DNA of 64,000 nucleotides from Atrina japonica. Its lineage: Eukaryota > Mollusca > Bivalvia > Pterioida > Pinnidae. The DNA lies in contig BROG01000247.1 in assembly GCA_030159075.1 (NCBI GenBank), forward strand, positions 248,001 to 312,000, in the 5' to 3' direction. The position numbers were made by a program, and so were the translations under genes. Shown piece after piece: positions 36,990-50,049 of the stretch (position 1 is its first letter; the number at the start of each line of letters is the position of its first letter). The notes under the pieces were generated by a model, which had not been told where the DNA came from, ran no database searches, and saw nothing but the letters and a program-made list of their open reading frames with translations.

Positions 36990-38996
36990 ATAGATTTATC
37001 CAAAACATTGCCAAAAATGGTCATTTTGCATTTTTTGGAAATCTCATTAACTGTACACCAAGCCCCCTTAATAATGAGGATGGGAACCCAACCTGAAGAG
37101 AAACACAGTCTATAATGTGTCACACCCCTACCTCTCAATCCCATTCATTGATATTAACAAATAAATACATTACATGAAGAAGTTGTCTGTTTTTCTTTCA
37201 TGATTTTCATTCAGAATTGTCTGTAACACATACACTTCATTATTTTGACTGATTTCATACCATTATTTACCAATATTGACCATGATATCAAAATAAGGGT
37301 AGACGGTACCCCCTTAATAATGGAAAAAGTGACAAAATATACCATTTTCTTCACAAAAAGTTAAAATTTGGATCATTTCTTAATGAGCATGGAACCAATT
37401 AGTCGCCAGAAGTAAAGAAGAATTTCTGAAGCTCACTTAAAAGTAAACCATGTCATTTTTTATATCATCAAATTGCTTTTATTGACAAGGAATGAAGTGC
37501 ACCCTTAATAAAAGTGTAAAACTTCTGGAGGGTATACCCTTACATACAACATATTTCAATAGACTTATTGTGTTCATTTATATAAAATTTGTCATGTAAA
37601 TCATTTTCAGACATGTCCATGTTTTGTTTCATCCCTTAATTACAGTCTCATGATGTAACTAATTAAATACAGAGGGCAGATAACCGAGTCTGACTTTAAA
37701 ATGACCGACACACTTAAATGGTGCAAAATGCTAGTCAAATTGCTTTTAAAAGGACATGACATATTTATAGTTCTGTTTCAGATGAAAAACTAAGTCAAAT
37801 TTTAATTATACTAATGAAACCAGTAAAAGTCAATATCAGGTGTTAATTTTTGTCTGGTATGACCCCAAGAGAGTGTTAAGTGACATTTGCTGGAAGGGGG
37901 GGGGTGAAAAAAGGTGATTCAAACACAAAATGCATGACTGAAAATTTAGAAAACTTATGAAAACATGCAACTTGAATGAATATTAGATGAGTTAATACAG
38001 AAAAAAAATATAATTGATACTTTATAATTATCTTTACAGGTACTTGAGTATGATAATTAGATAAAAATCTCTTATTGGACAATATTTCCTGGATTTAAGA
38101 AATTGAAATATTCCTTCTACAGGTTAAAATGTTGATAGATTATGACAAAAATGTTTAAAACGCCCTATTTCTAAAGATTTTTTTTATTTACAAATTATCT
38201 ATTACCCAAATTTAACACAAAATGACCTAACCACAATGTGGGGGAAATTCTTGTGTACAGATCAGCAAAAGGGGGGGGGGGTTATTTAAATTAATTTTTT
38301 ATACTGTTTTCAGTGTATATGGCATGATGAAATATTTTTACTGATGAGACTTAAATGCTGAAATGCAGTTTAATACAATTTTGTAAAAAATGAGACGGTT
38401 CTTACCCTTCAGATACAGTACATATATACAGCTAAAGGTACAAAATACACTGTACGAGTAAAATGACATGGTCCAATATGTAGATTTTGCCCTTAAAAGA
38501 AGAAAATCAACCAGTCTTTACCTCAAAAAGGTCTGATTTTAATTCAAATGAGTTAAAATTTACAAGAGAAACATCATTTCCAAAATATTTTGCTAAAATT
38601 AGTCACTATGCATAACCATAACTATATGATTTTTTATACAAGAACATGTGCATGTTTGTAGGAGAGGGTGGGGGTATACTTGAATTTTCCAATTACAGAT
38701 GAAATTTTGACAATAAATGATAAAATATTAGTTCTAGGTGTAATATAAAACATACAGATAAAATTCAGAGATCTCAATATGCAACAAATGCATAATAATG
38801 TGTGTAGAGGCAGCACACCTATTAAATTTGCACCTTGTGGACCCCCAACAGGTGCTCCATTTCATAGAGACCCTCAAATCTGTTTAAAAGTATGAGTAAA
38901 AGTGAATGAATTGCAATTTGGGTGATAAAAATGAGAGAAATGACTTATTTTAAGGCTTCATCCAGCCTACATGTGTCAAATGTGCATTTCTCTATA
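36990..38996. other. Non-coding interior of the direct-repeat element
   Basis: CCCCCTTAATAAT words recur (about 37066 and 37311). There are G runs at 37897 and 38271. Only short frames on either strand, and no RT, integrase or recombinase motif was seen. Confidence 0.6.
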
Positions 38997-39457
38997 GGAC
39001 AGACACCACCAAATATTTTCCCATAGGCCTCAATGCTAATTTACAAAACTTCAGGTCACTGTCACTCCCATGTTTATAAAATCTGGGTCAAATAAGTACC
39101 CTGTGCTGAAAGATCAATATTTTTGATAACAAAATATGCAATCAAAAGTATAGGTTGCCGTTGCATTTCTACTTCAAATTTTCACTTGTTTACAACTCGT
39201 AGTATTCCGCACCAAAGGAAAATATCTATTCTCATATGACCCCTCCCTTTCAATTTTTCAACCGTCCACCCTATAATTTCCAAAGTACTACCAATATTCA
39301 TGTATCTTTTTTATCACCTTAATTTCACTTATTAATGGCAAAACTAATTTTTTCATTTAATGACCAATTAGATCTCTGGGCTCATTTTACCCTCCGCACA
39401 ACTTTGGGTGTCCAAAATGTCTGCGCCCATGTTGTAAACAAAGCAGGTGTTTTTCCT
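38997..39457. repeat. Right direct terminal repeat
   Basis: Near-identical partner of 36527-36989 in the same orientation. TTCT follows. Confidence 0.9.
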
Positions 39458-39464
39458 TCTATGT

Positions 39465-39945
39465 ATATTTTGTAATACATTGAATTCCTATTTTTATGAA
39501 TTTTATTCTTTAATGTCTATGAGGTATACAGGACCGGCGCACTGTTTTTGTTTATATTTATATACACAAGTCTATCGTAGATAGTCAAATAAGTTCATAT
39601 TCATCGATAACAGTTTTTCTTTTGATTTTTTGATTTTATGTGAACTAAATCTTAAAAATATGAACAACGATATTTTTCAGTATTCAGGCACTCAAAAAGC
39701 AATAGCGAACAATGCCGACTGTAAATTATACACAAAATGTTTAAATACTGGTTTTACATCCAATGTTTTCATAAAAAGTATACACTAAAATCCTAGAAGT
39801 GTGATCAGATCAAACGTATGGTATTGCAACTTCTGGTAACAATACGTGTGGAAGCTACCGAATATGTAGTTAAATTGTTCGTTGATTAAACGTGTAAACA
39901 TCGAACAACATAGACAATACGTTTAATGCACAATATGAGTAGGCG
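39465..39945. other. AT-rich DNA, nothing recognised
   Basis: No supported feature. Confidence 0.35.
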
Positions 39946-39952
39946 ACTTCTG

Positions 39953-40240
39953 GGCGTCGGTGACCGAGCGGTAAAAGCATCGCACTGCGGGTTCGTTCCC
40001 CGCTGTAACCAAATCAAATTTTCTGTGAAAGTTTGCCAGTTCACTTGCTGAAGGCCGTATTCCATCACGGGTACATTGTAATGCTTTTTCCCCCGTCGTT
40101 CACGTATTTTTCCTTCATTTTAACGGGGAATGATTTCTTGACAACCCCTAGGGTATTGACAAGTTACACGTGCTATGATGTCACAATACAATTTATACGA
40201 TGTAGGGTGTCTGTTGCGTCTAGAAGCAGTGTATAATGTC
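39953..40240 (+). mobile_element. tRNA-derived SINE, family B
   Basis: The head has GGTGACCGAGCGGTAAAAGC (A box) and CGGGTTCGTTCCCCGC (B box). The body GAAAGTTTGCCAGTTCACTT, GAAGGCCGTATTCC, GGGTACATTGTAA matches the SINEs at 52150 and 54005. The 3' part diverges. Confidence 0.7.
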
Positions 40241-40329
40241 AGATTTCACTTGCGTAAATCTTCATATACATGCACTTAAAACATGGGAAAAAATTATCAA
40301 CCCCTACCTCGGGTTCGTCATTCAAGAAT

Positions 40330-40470
40330 CTTACCCTCAGATTGAGATTCCTTTGTCATACCCTCAAGGTAGAGGTGGATTCTATTAATTTCCTTCACAA
40401 TATAACTGAAAATTGCTTCATGTTATAGTGAGGCATAAAACACAATTCAAACAAACAAAACAAAAATAAA
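40330..40470 (+). mobile_element. Probable SINE tail
   Basis: ATATAACTGAAAATTGCTTC, ATAGTGAGGCATAAAACAC and then a CAAACAAACAAAAC tail match the 3' end style of family B SINEs. Confidence 0.45.
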
Positions 40471-40694
40471 ATAAATAACTAATTTCTTTTAGTTGTGTGT
40501 TATATAGAGTAAATCCATAAATGTATTATAGGTCTGACTCGATATTATAGTATTATTTAAATAATACGCCTAAGACATAAAAAATAATATACCCTTACAT
40601 ATGTAGGGGTTTAAGGGTTAATAGAAGTTACATTTGTCGAAATTTAGACGTAGGCATAGTTATATCACGGGGGTCTTTTTAGGTGTTGTAAGTC

Positions 40695-40760
40695 TGTAAA
40701 ATATAACCAAGAGTTATATTGAGTAAAACCTTTATTTCCAGAGTTCCAGCAAGAAGTCAC
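40695..40760 (-). repeat. LTR-like end, partial copy
   Basis: 66 bp identical to 41971-42036 in direct orientation. On the minus strand it contains GGAAATAAAGG, a possible polyadenylation signal, and ends TTATATTTTACAG. The upstream LTR part is missing here. Confidence 0.6.
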
Positions 40761-40764
40761 AAGA

Positions 40765-41965
40765 TAAAATATGAAATATACAATAGATATAAAATAATGA
40801 GTCTTTGCACATAAACAATAAGTGCAACCAATGGTTAAAGGTTAACCTTACTGACCACATTACATAAACCTACATGAATAGAAGACATGCATAAACTTGT
40901 AACAACACAAGAAACACATGATTAACAAAATAAAAGAGGGGAAATAACCACAATGGTGAGATCACTTTGCTTTGAGAGGTACAATGCATATGAAGAAGCA
41001 GGCAGCCTTTGTATAAAGTAAAAACATATCATAATTTTAATTAACACCCGAATCTACCGAATTTGTTAAAGTTTAAGTACTTGTACTTGGTTTTGAATGG
41101 TAATAAAAAAAAAATTATATATATATTCATATGTTTCAATCACTAAATCATAAAAGATGCAGAGGGTCACTACTAACCTTTAGCCTAACAGTGTACACCA
41201 AAACAAACCAGTGCATGTGTACTTTTATAATAACAAAATACTGAAGACCTACACAAATATTACAATAACTCCTACATAAAAGATTCCTAACATTGTTCAT
41301 TGACAAACTAAATATTCACACCGTGATTCGTGATTGGTCAATACTGAATCAACTCGCAATAAGTATTTTCTAGCGTGCACATTTCATATTGGGCGGAAGT
41401 GTAAACGACATTGGCAAATTTAGAATCGATCACGTGACAAAAGCGTCTCCGGAAATGAGATCCACAGACTGCCTAACTGATGAAATTTGAAAATAATAAC
41501 TCTAATTTTTCCATTTTAGATTATACATGTATTTTATCATTAACAAATTAAGAATTGTAAAACATATAAATTGTTTTTAGAATTATTTCAATTAAAGTTT
41601 GCCTAACAAACCGAGCGGCACAAGCCCACAACAAAGGAACAAACGGCCACCCGCAAAACAATAATTAATAAACCTTAGATAATAACTAGGCTATGGAAAT
41701 AAAGTGCACAAAATTACAAATGAAACAATATCCATGTTTTTCAAACAAACAAAACTAATATTGGGCATCTGTTACCTAAGTACGCACAAACACTCCGAAA
41801 TCAAGTTTGATACATGAAAAGTCTAAAATGGCACAAGTTATAATGAAAAAACTGTCACAAATTTAACATGTACATTAATAATAAACAATTAAGAGAACAC
41901 AATGCCGAACCGAGACATTCAAAACTTTTAATATTTAACCCAAAGAATATGAAAAATTATGCTTC
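40765..41965. other. AT-rich DNA between the LTR-like repeats
   Basis: No frame above 60 codons and no gag or pol motif. A slightly GC-richer patch lies at 41335-41480. Confidence 0.4.
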
Positions 41966-41970
41966 ACATA

Positions 41971-42250
41971 CCTGTAAAATATAACCAAGAGTTATATTGA
42001 GTAAAACCTTTATTTCCAGAGTTCCAGCAAGAAGTGACGCGCGGGGCACTTGTTCTGAAACTCTGCGTGGTTAAGGCAGGGATCCCCAAGGGGACCACAA
42101 TAATTATCATCCATCCACCTGGGCGTTCAAGGATACTCCAATAGAGAAAACACACGCATCTTCCCGTCGTGGACCCCTTATATAAAAATAGGTATAGGGT
42201 GGGTTTGTTAATCCGAAGACCCAAATCTAATCGATAGGATGCGGCCACAA
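41971..42250 (-). repeat. LTR-like sequence with TATA box and AATAAA
   Basis: On the minus strand: TATATAAGGGG near 42180, then about 120 bp of moderately GC-rich sequence, AATAAA near 42012 and an end TTATATTTTACAG at 41971. This order resembles U3-R-U5 of a retroelement LTR. The 94-codon frame across it (41964-42248) resembles no known protein. The TTACAG GTATGT junction could also be a splice donor, so a 5' exon is an alternative. Confidence 0.4.
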
Positions 42251-42254
42251 AAGA

Positions 42255-43585
42255 CTTCTCAATTGATTTTTCCCATGCAAAGCCACCTGTAGACTAAATG
42301 GACATGGATTACTCTTGGCCGGTGAAGGTGTCATCATTTACCTAATTTATTAGCTTTGGCTAATTTCAAACAAAGGATAGAATTAAACACTGCTACACGC
42401 TGAAACACGGCAAAGGAAAAATAAACAGATTTGGATTGAAAGTTAGAAACGCTTCTCAAAATATCTATAATCTTATGTCATTTTTAGCAATTATAAAAAG
42501 TAAAACTAATATTATAGAGAAATGATAAGATGAGTTTTCAATTTTTATGTTTTATCAGATGGTCTATATGACCTGATGATAGTTACCTCATTCAGGTTTT
42601 TAGTGCTATTATAAAACGCATTTGTAAACAGACAGAGTTATGTTAAAATTCGTTAAAATATGAATAGGTCTTATACAATATTGATTTTATAAAACGAAAA
42701 ACAAGCATATGCAATTATTATTCTGTTTTGGATTCATTAATTTTGCATTAAATTTTAAGTTTATCGTTATTTTTTAAATGAAATTCACAAAATAATATTA
42801 ACATGTACATTAAAGGTGTAAAAAATACATCAGCGATTGACATGATTTAATCAAAGTCTACGCCAATACACTTCATTATTCATCTGCAATGCTTTTTACA
42901 TCCTATTCAATAATACTGAGATATACATTTTTGGTGTAGTAAACTTTGTTTCCTCGGCAATGACCTTCCATGACCTTGAATTTACCACCTCAAAAATTGC
43001 AGAAATATACCATTGCCACATGTAATTGATTTTACAGCTAATAGCTTCAAACAACAAACAATATAGAAATACAAAAAAGTGTAAAAAAAAAAATTAACGG
43101 TAGACTTGGGAAGTAATCGAGAAGCTTACAAAATATAAAACCATGTCCTGTTACTTATCTGTGCTTAAATTACGCCTCATGACGCACCTGGTTTTTCGTA
43201 AATCCATCTACTCGTATTGAGCTTAGGCGATGATGGAAATTCTATATAATGAGGTTCGTAGTATTCTATTCCAAAACACTTTTGATTTACATAATAGCAT
43301 ATTTGTAATAGGTTTATTTATGCATTCGTATATCAATTATACTCTATGTTCTACTTCTACTTGAAAATTAACTTCTTCCTAGATATTTCCCTAAGCATAA
43401 TATTTCTTCAAGGGTTATGTCGTAATTTTTAAGTCCTATGCAAATCATAGAAATATAGTGGCTTGTTTTTTAATTAAAAAATAACATTGAAACGTTTTCT
43501 TTAAATAGTGATAAAGTAGTGTATAATTGACACATGTATGTAAACTTCTAGAATCAGATGTCTTCTGAGGAAGATTGTCCTATAT
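42255..43585. other. AT-rich DNA, nothing recognised
   Basis: No supported feature. Confidence 0.35.

Positions 43586-43589
<4 letters not shown>

Positions 43590-43680
<91 letters not shown>
43590..43680. repeat. (TA)n microsatellite
   Basis: About 90 bp of TA. The Ile-Tyr minus-strand frames are artefacts. Confidence 0.97.
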
Positions 43681-43684
<4 letters not shown>

Positions 43685-44385
43685 GCCATATTCCCTGATG
43701 ATGATGGTTATCTGGGACAGGCATCCAGAGTAGACGTCGGATTCTAGAGCTAAACATACCTGTGTCAATTATTGCAATTTATATAATAGTTTGGCCTTGG
43801 TCTTGCCATATTGTTTATACAGCCGTACTATCTGTTACTTGCTGTTGTGAGATCGAAATGTACAATGTACTGTTAATAGTGCATTGAACAATATGTGGCT
43901 AATTAGAATCAGTTATACACATTTCACAAAATAACGTTATCAATATCTTGTGTGGAATTCGTGCAAACTCTTTGTTGATTTGTATAATTATTCATCATAT
44001 GTTGCTAATGCTACAGTAACGCTATAACATGTCATGTTTCACATGCTACTGGTGCTATGTTTATTCGGGAAGTTTGCTCTCACTCTCTCGCTGTACGTTT
44101 GATCTTTATTCTCGACAGTCATACCTCACAGTATAAACATAGTTTAGTAATGCATTTTGTGTATAACGTGCTTTTTAGTAATTTGGGGGTTACTAAATCT
44201 TTTTTTTTTTCAATGAATTTATATATTGGAATCTTGATCGACTTAAATCAATACAAATATCTATAAAGTAAAAAGATACCATTTGTTTATATAGATCATG
44301 TACATTTTAATACAAACCAATGAATGATATTTCAATATCTTTTAAAATGTGATCTTATGTTATTTTTAAAATATATTTTTAAGTT
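43685..44385. other. AT-rich DNA, nothing recognised
   Basis: No supported feature. Confidence 0.35.
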
Positions 44386-44389
44386 ACTG

Positions 44390-44560
44390 ATAAATATTAT
44401 AAACCTAATATCAAAGTTATATTGCCCAAGATGATCGTTTTTGTCAATTAGACTTCATCAGTTGAGCTCCAATTTTAAATAGATTTTCTAAAGGGAAAGT
44501 TGTATAATACAAGGCCAAGTAATGAATTTAAATGCGTAGCCAAATCCGTCTAAGATAAAA
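44390..44560 (-). repeat. Hammerhead-bearing dispersed repeat, copy 3
   Basis: Minus strand: CTTAGACGGATTTGGCTACG, ACTTGGCCTTGTATTATAC, the ribozyme region at 44424-44470, then ATAACTTTGATATTA. CTGATGA and the GTC/GAC stem II are intact. GAAA has become AAAA and the stem III closing pair is lost, so this copy should be inactive. Confidence 0.65.
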
Positions 44561-44838
44561 GAAAATAAATAATGTTCTAAGTTATATGTAATATGTCGAC
44601 TCTGTTGTCGTCTGTTATATGTCACAATGACCCGTTCTATATTGCTCTGGTTGCAACTACGTACACTGTGGAATAGACGGTCCTGTAGTCCCAAACACAA
44701 ATTATAATAAAATGTCCCGATAATGCAACCGTAAGAGTTAATATATTCTTGCTTCAAAAATGCAATTTCTACATGAGATGGATCTTGGCATTACGGAAAT
44801 CTGATTCCAACTGCTAAACAAAAGTTTTACATAAATAA

Positions 44839-45027
<189 letters not shown>

Positions 45028-45029
45028 CC

Positions 45030-46530
45030 TAAGTGTAGGAAATATTGTTCAAGTAAGGTGCTATATATCAATTAAGATTTATGACACAATGTCGTTAATC
45101 CTAAAGCAAATATTTTAAAGAAGAACAGGGCCCCAGACCATAAACAAGGGAAATTCTGGGACAAATTGGATTCTCAAAATAATTTACTCCTCTGAGTAAA
45201 AAGTGAAAATCGCGGACCATTAAAAAGGCTTTAGAATTTTCTCAACTGAGGCAAGAGTGTTAAGGGCAATGTAAATCTAGTTAAGGATATATGTCCCAAT
45301 TTATGTCCCAACTCACTTTACTTAGATGTTTGAACATTATCTGACCATAATTAATGATTTATCGTTTAACAACCAACAAAGAGGTATAAACGCGTTAAAA
45401 TCAAATAGGCAGCATGTTTTCATAAAAAGGGGATAGATATATACCATTTTAAAAAGATTTAAAACGTCATATAAATTGCCAATACATGACCAAAGTAAGT
45501 AATTTATACATATAATATGTAAAATGTATATAAAACACGATATTCAATATTCAGGCAAATTAGTTTATGTACATTAGTTAAAATAAAAGACTCGGAACAT
45601 ACATTGGGGCATATGTATTGAACTAAGTTACACCGTCCCTATTGTAAATCTCCTAAACCTATATCGCTCAAATAACACATTGTTTTTCAAAACCAAAAGA
45701 TTAAACATGTCCCGAAATACATTAGGGCGACGGTGACCCTGGCATTAGCGTTTATCTATCTCGAGGCGAACATAGGGGGTGGCCATTTTCGCTGTTAAGA
45801 ACTACTTTAGTCGGTTACAGGCTTTCTTTAAGTATTTTATCACTTGAGAAAGAAATTTGTCTAAAATTTCTTTACGGTCCAAAACTTTACCCAAGTTGAG
45901 AAAATTTTCAACGATTTTTGTAAAAAGAATAGTTGTCTGGCCCCGGGCATAGGTCTTTGAATATTATTTTACAATAGGTCAGCATAATTAGCTTTAAACA
46001 ATGAGGTAAATTATCATAATTGTTAAAATGGTAGTGGCGCTGTTTTAACAAAGAATAAATTAAAGAAACGATAATCTTTTTTTTAGATCTGAGAAATAGG
46101 AGTACGAATTAGATATCAATAATTTCTTTCTCTAATGATATTGATAATTAACAAAAGTATAAAATCTAAAATATTACAATATTATTAAAATATAATACAT
46201 AACAAAAATTAAATATGAAGTTCTCATAACACTGATTGTCCAAAAAGATTATTTGTATCACAGGCAATTTGCACTGCGACAATACTGTAGATTACCAGGG
46301 CCCGATTTTACCAATTTTAGTCTACGTTTAAAACTTATTCTATCATATCATGTTAAATATGTAATTGTCTTTGAAATATCTGGGTGTGGCTGAATAGGAA
46401 ATTCGTTCTCATTTATTGTCTCTTTTTTGTTCTTATTGATTATTTAATCTTTCAATCTCTGTATCACCATGGATGTAAATGATAAACATAACAATATGCA
46501 TAACGTAAGTTCTATTTAGACCGAGAATGA
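45030..46530. other. AT-rich DNA with GGGCCC-type MITE-like ends
   Basis: CAGGGCCCCAGACC at 45127, GTCTGGCCCCGGGC at 45935 and CAGGGCCCGATTTTACC at 46297 look like worn MITE ends. Boundaries are not secure. The rest is featureless. Confidence 0.35.
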
Positions 46531-46538
46531 AATATTAA

Positions 46539-46857
46539 AGGGCGATAGTTGTGTTCACCAAAATAAAATATTTCTATTTTTTCTACTCTTACTAATTGTA
46601 GTAATGTTCAGCAACAAAAAAAGATATACACAGGTATAAAAATTTTGTATTCGTATATCTTGTAAAAGTAAATCAGTTCCATTGTGGTATTCATATACAA
46701 ATAGTATGAATGAAATTATCAATTGCAATTAAAAAGTACAAAATATGGGTTTCTCAAGCAATTTTCATGAAATATAGAGGAGTTTGATAATTGTCATGCC
46801 TGTTTATGTTTTTTTTTGTTATTCTATATTAATTTAAGTAGTAAGAAGGGAAACCTA
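46539..46857. mobile_element. TTAA-target MITE, second copy
   Basis: TTAA at 46535-46538, then AGGGCGATAGTTGTGTTCACC. The interior matches 15093-15449 (TTTTTCTACTCTTACTAATT, TGTGGTATTCATA, CAAGCAATTTTCA, AAGTAGTAAGAAGGG). The right inverted repeat is lost. Confidence 0.7.
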
Positions 46858-46859
46858 TG

Positions 46860-47775
46860 ATTGTAAAATCCATATAACCTGGCTGAGTGGAGTCTTGTGA
46901 ACCTTTTCTTGAACTTTTTCTCGTGGACGAGTTTAAATTTAATTCAATTTAAGGTAATAAAGCATAACATTGACTTGAGTAGTCGTTCCTGCTTCTCACC
47001 ATACATAACAGGGTATCCAACGAGGAATAAAATAAGAGAGTATCCAGAGAGGAATAAAACGTTTTCCCAGTATATGTTGTCATAACCGAAAAGTGAGTAG
47101 AAGGTTACTTCGCTCAACCATCTTTTGTGACTCGGACAATGACACCCCTTTAATATAAAGCAACACTTATTTTTGAATATGTTTGAAAAATCACTATATA
47201 TGTGTTTTGCTATTGTTTTCACTGTCTTTAAATTATATTATTTCTCCTCCTACAACTGATTCGTTGGATGCAGATACCACGTAGTTTATCTATTCCCTCA
47301 ACCTCTCATTATTCGTACGTATATTTTTATTCGTACATTTATACTTAATCTATACTTTGTCATTGTTTAATAAATTAGATCTACGTCCTGCGTCGGCAGT
47401 GGGATAAGAAATACAAATTGCAAACTGTGTTCCTTTCATTCATATCATTAGATATAGCACTGCTGTGATTGACAATGCACATTTGCGTTTTTGAGACGAT
47501 CTGTCCATGATATAACGGTGTGTGACGCAGTGTTGTGAAAGCAAGTATTATATGCACTGTCCTCTTGACGCGTATCACTCTGATTAACACGTTATACTGT
47601 ATGCTGCTATTATAACTGTAGAGACATGCGGAGGTCAAATTTTGTTAGGAGTAAGCATTTGTATTGAAAATTTGAACATATCCCTGTAATTCTGCATTTC
47701 CTCCATATATCTATTTAGTTTAGATAAGTGGAGTAATTTAGTTGCCGTGGGTATACATAAACCTAGTTCCAGGTA
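46860..47775. other. AT-rich DNA, nothing recognised
   Basis: Frames of 60-92 codons lack protein features. Confidence 0.35.
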
Positions 47776-47779
47776 ATTC

Positions 47780-48090
47780 GGCATAAACCTAGTATATGGT
47801 AATTCGGTACCAGCTGATAATCGTTTACTAGAGTAATACTTAGCACTAATAGCACCATTTAAATTCTAAATTCTTCAAAATCTATGTTTATTATCTTTTT
47901 ACAGTGGTTACTCTTATTTTGGCTTAACATTTAGATTTAATATTTGGCCTTATATGAGACCACTTTCTCTTTACAAATTATAAATTGAAGCTCAACTGAT
48001 GATGTCTAGTTGAAAGAAACGATCGTCTTGACCAGTATTTGGGTTTTTTTTAAACTATAACTTTAGTATTATGTCTTTTTCATATTTATA
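47780..48090 (+). repeat. Hammerhead-bearing dispersed repeat, copy 4
   Basis: Collinear with the minus strand of 6925-7215 over about 300 bp. A near-duplication of the GGTAATTCGG-ACCTAGT block (47750-47815) precedes it. Confidence 0.7.
47990..48033 (+). ncRNA. Hammerhead ribozyme-like motif, second copy
   Basis: GCTCAA (47990-47995), CTGATGA (47996-48002), stem II TGTC-TAGTT-GAAA (48003-48015, one mismatch), GAAA (48016-48019), stem III C-GATC-G (48020-48025), cleavage TC, then TTGACC, which pairs with GCTCAA with one mismatch. The U-A first pair of stem II present here is missing in the 6.95-kb copy. Core intact; activity unknown. Confidence 0.55.
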
Positions 48091-48269
48091 AGGAAATCCA
48101 AAAGCGTCATGGACGTTACAATTAATTTAATATCTGTGCGTCTTAATTAAAATTCAAAATTTTTAAAACCATTATCAAACAAGTTTAAACAACTTATATC
48201 GGTAGTGGCGTTTAAAAAAGTAATGAATAAATTTTCTCTTCGGCTGTAGCAACAGACTTTAGATTTTGT

Positions 48270-48465
48270 ACTACGGAGGACCTTTAACTAAGGAGACACC
48301 GGTTTGTATTGCACTACACTACGGAGAGCCTTTAATTAAGGAGACACCGGTTTGTATTGCCCTACGGAGGACCTTTAACTAAAGCGTCACCGGTTTGTTT
48401 CGTACTACGGAGGACCTTTACCTAAGGCTTCACCTGTTTTCGTTGAACTACAGAGGACATTAACA
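48270..48465. repeat. Minisatellite, about 45-bp unit, four to five copies
   Basis: ACTACGGAGGACCTTTAACT and AAGGAGACACCGGTTTGTAT blocks alternate. Confidence 0.88.
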
Positions 48466-48533
48466 AAGACTAATTTAGATAAGTCATACGGTTAATGTCT
48501 TTTATGAATTTAGTCTTTATGGCACATGAATTC

Positions 48534-48865
<332 letters not shown>

Positions 48866-48869
48866 CTGA

Positions 48870-49655
48870 ATTTTTTTTATTATCTATTTACTGAATGAAA
48901 TGAAAATGCCGACAAGTACCAATCATATAACTTATTCCAGTAACATTTTGTGACCTTATTCACATATCCACTCACTTTGTTTTGATTAGCAATGTCCTTG
49001 GATTCTGACTGAGTAATTAATTTATTAGATCTTGCAGATGTTTTCTTCTTGGAGTGCAATTAGTGTAGAAACGCAAATATTATTTGCGTTCTTACAAGAC
49101 TGCCTCACTAAGCGCTAAAAAACGATAAGAAACATATGTAAAAGAACGAATTGGACTTGATTACTATACATCGTTATTATGGACTCCAGAATACCTTATA
49201 ATTTGTCATACCGTACATTTCCCCTAATCCAAACTGCACACAACACCTGCTTCACGGCCAGTAAGTAATTCTGAAACATACAACAAAAATTGGTTTATAT
49301 ATGCATTCCACGTCATCTCCAAAACAGTATTATTTCTATTGCTACTTTTGCACAAATTTTGTACTGTATATTTTTAGAAAATACATTTCGCAATATAAGC
49401 AATCATTGGATTAAGATTAGAACATACTTATTCTGGCTGTAACATGGGAAATTTTACTGGCTATTGATATAATTATTTCTTCCTTAATTAGAACGGAAAC
49501 AACGTTTTTGACCAGGTTAACACCATTTAACAAAAACGTATGATGATCGCAGTTTTATCAGTTTTAATGAAATGTCGATTTTCATGATCATCGGGATGAG
49601 AGCCTTTTGAAGTAGCAAGACATATCACATAGTGAATATTTTATGTGATGTATAA
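48870..49655. other. AT-rich DNA, nothing recognised
   Basis: No supported feature. Confidence 0.35.
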
Positions 49656-49660
49656 ATGTA

Positions 49661-49794
<134 letters not shown>

Positions 49795-50049
49795 AACCCA
49801 CAAAACCACCTGGTAGATTCAAATTAAAATATGACAATATTCGACGACTTCAGTAAAACGTGACGTTTCGGGGTGCAAGACACAGGTGCAATTTAGGGGG
49901 AAGCATTTCCTATCGACCAGTCACAATAACAGCGATGTCGTGGTCAAATCAATTACGAGCAAAACGTAGGTTCACCACCTGTCCACGATCAGTAAAGAGG
50001 CTTCAACAATCATTATCGAAAGAAAAAATTGAAATTTTCTGATTGTTAA

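Larger units (their letters stand above)
36527..39457. mobile_element. Element with 460-bp direct terminal repeats
   Basis: Two nearly identical direct repeats (36527-36989 and 38997-39457) enclose about 2.0 kb. I count one base substitution and five or so single or double base indels between them. TTCT precedes the left repeat (36523-36526) and follows the right one (39457-39460), a plausible 4-bp target duplication. The interior has no frame above 85 codons. It could be a non-autonomous LTR-type element, but the repeats start GGACAG and end TTTTTCC rather than TG...CA, and I see no clear primer-binding site. Confidence 0.65.

Noticed and set aside
36887..37144. 85-codon minus-strand frame
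   Set aside because: It straddles the edge of a direct terminal repeat and is not kept open in the same way at the other repeat.
41964..42248. 94-codon minus-strand frame as a protein gene
   Set aside because: It spans a TATA box and AATAAA in an LTR-like layout and has no recognisable motif.
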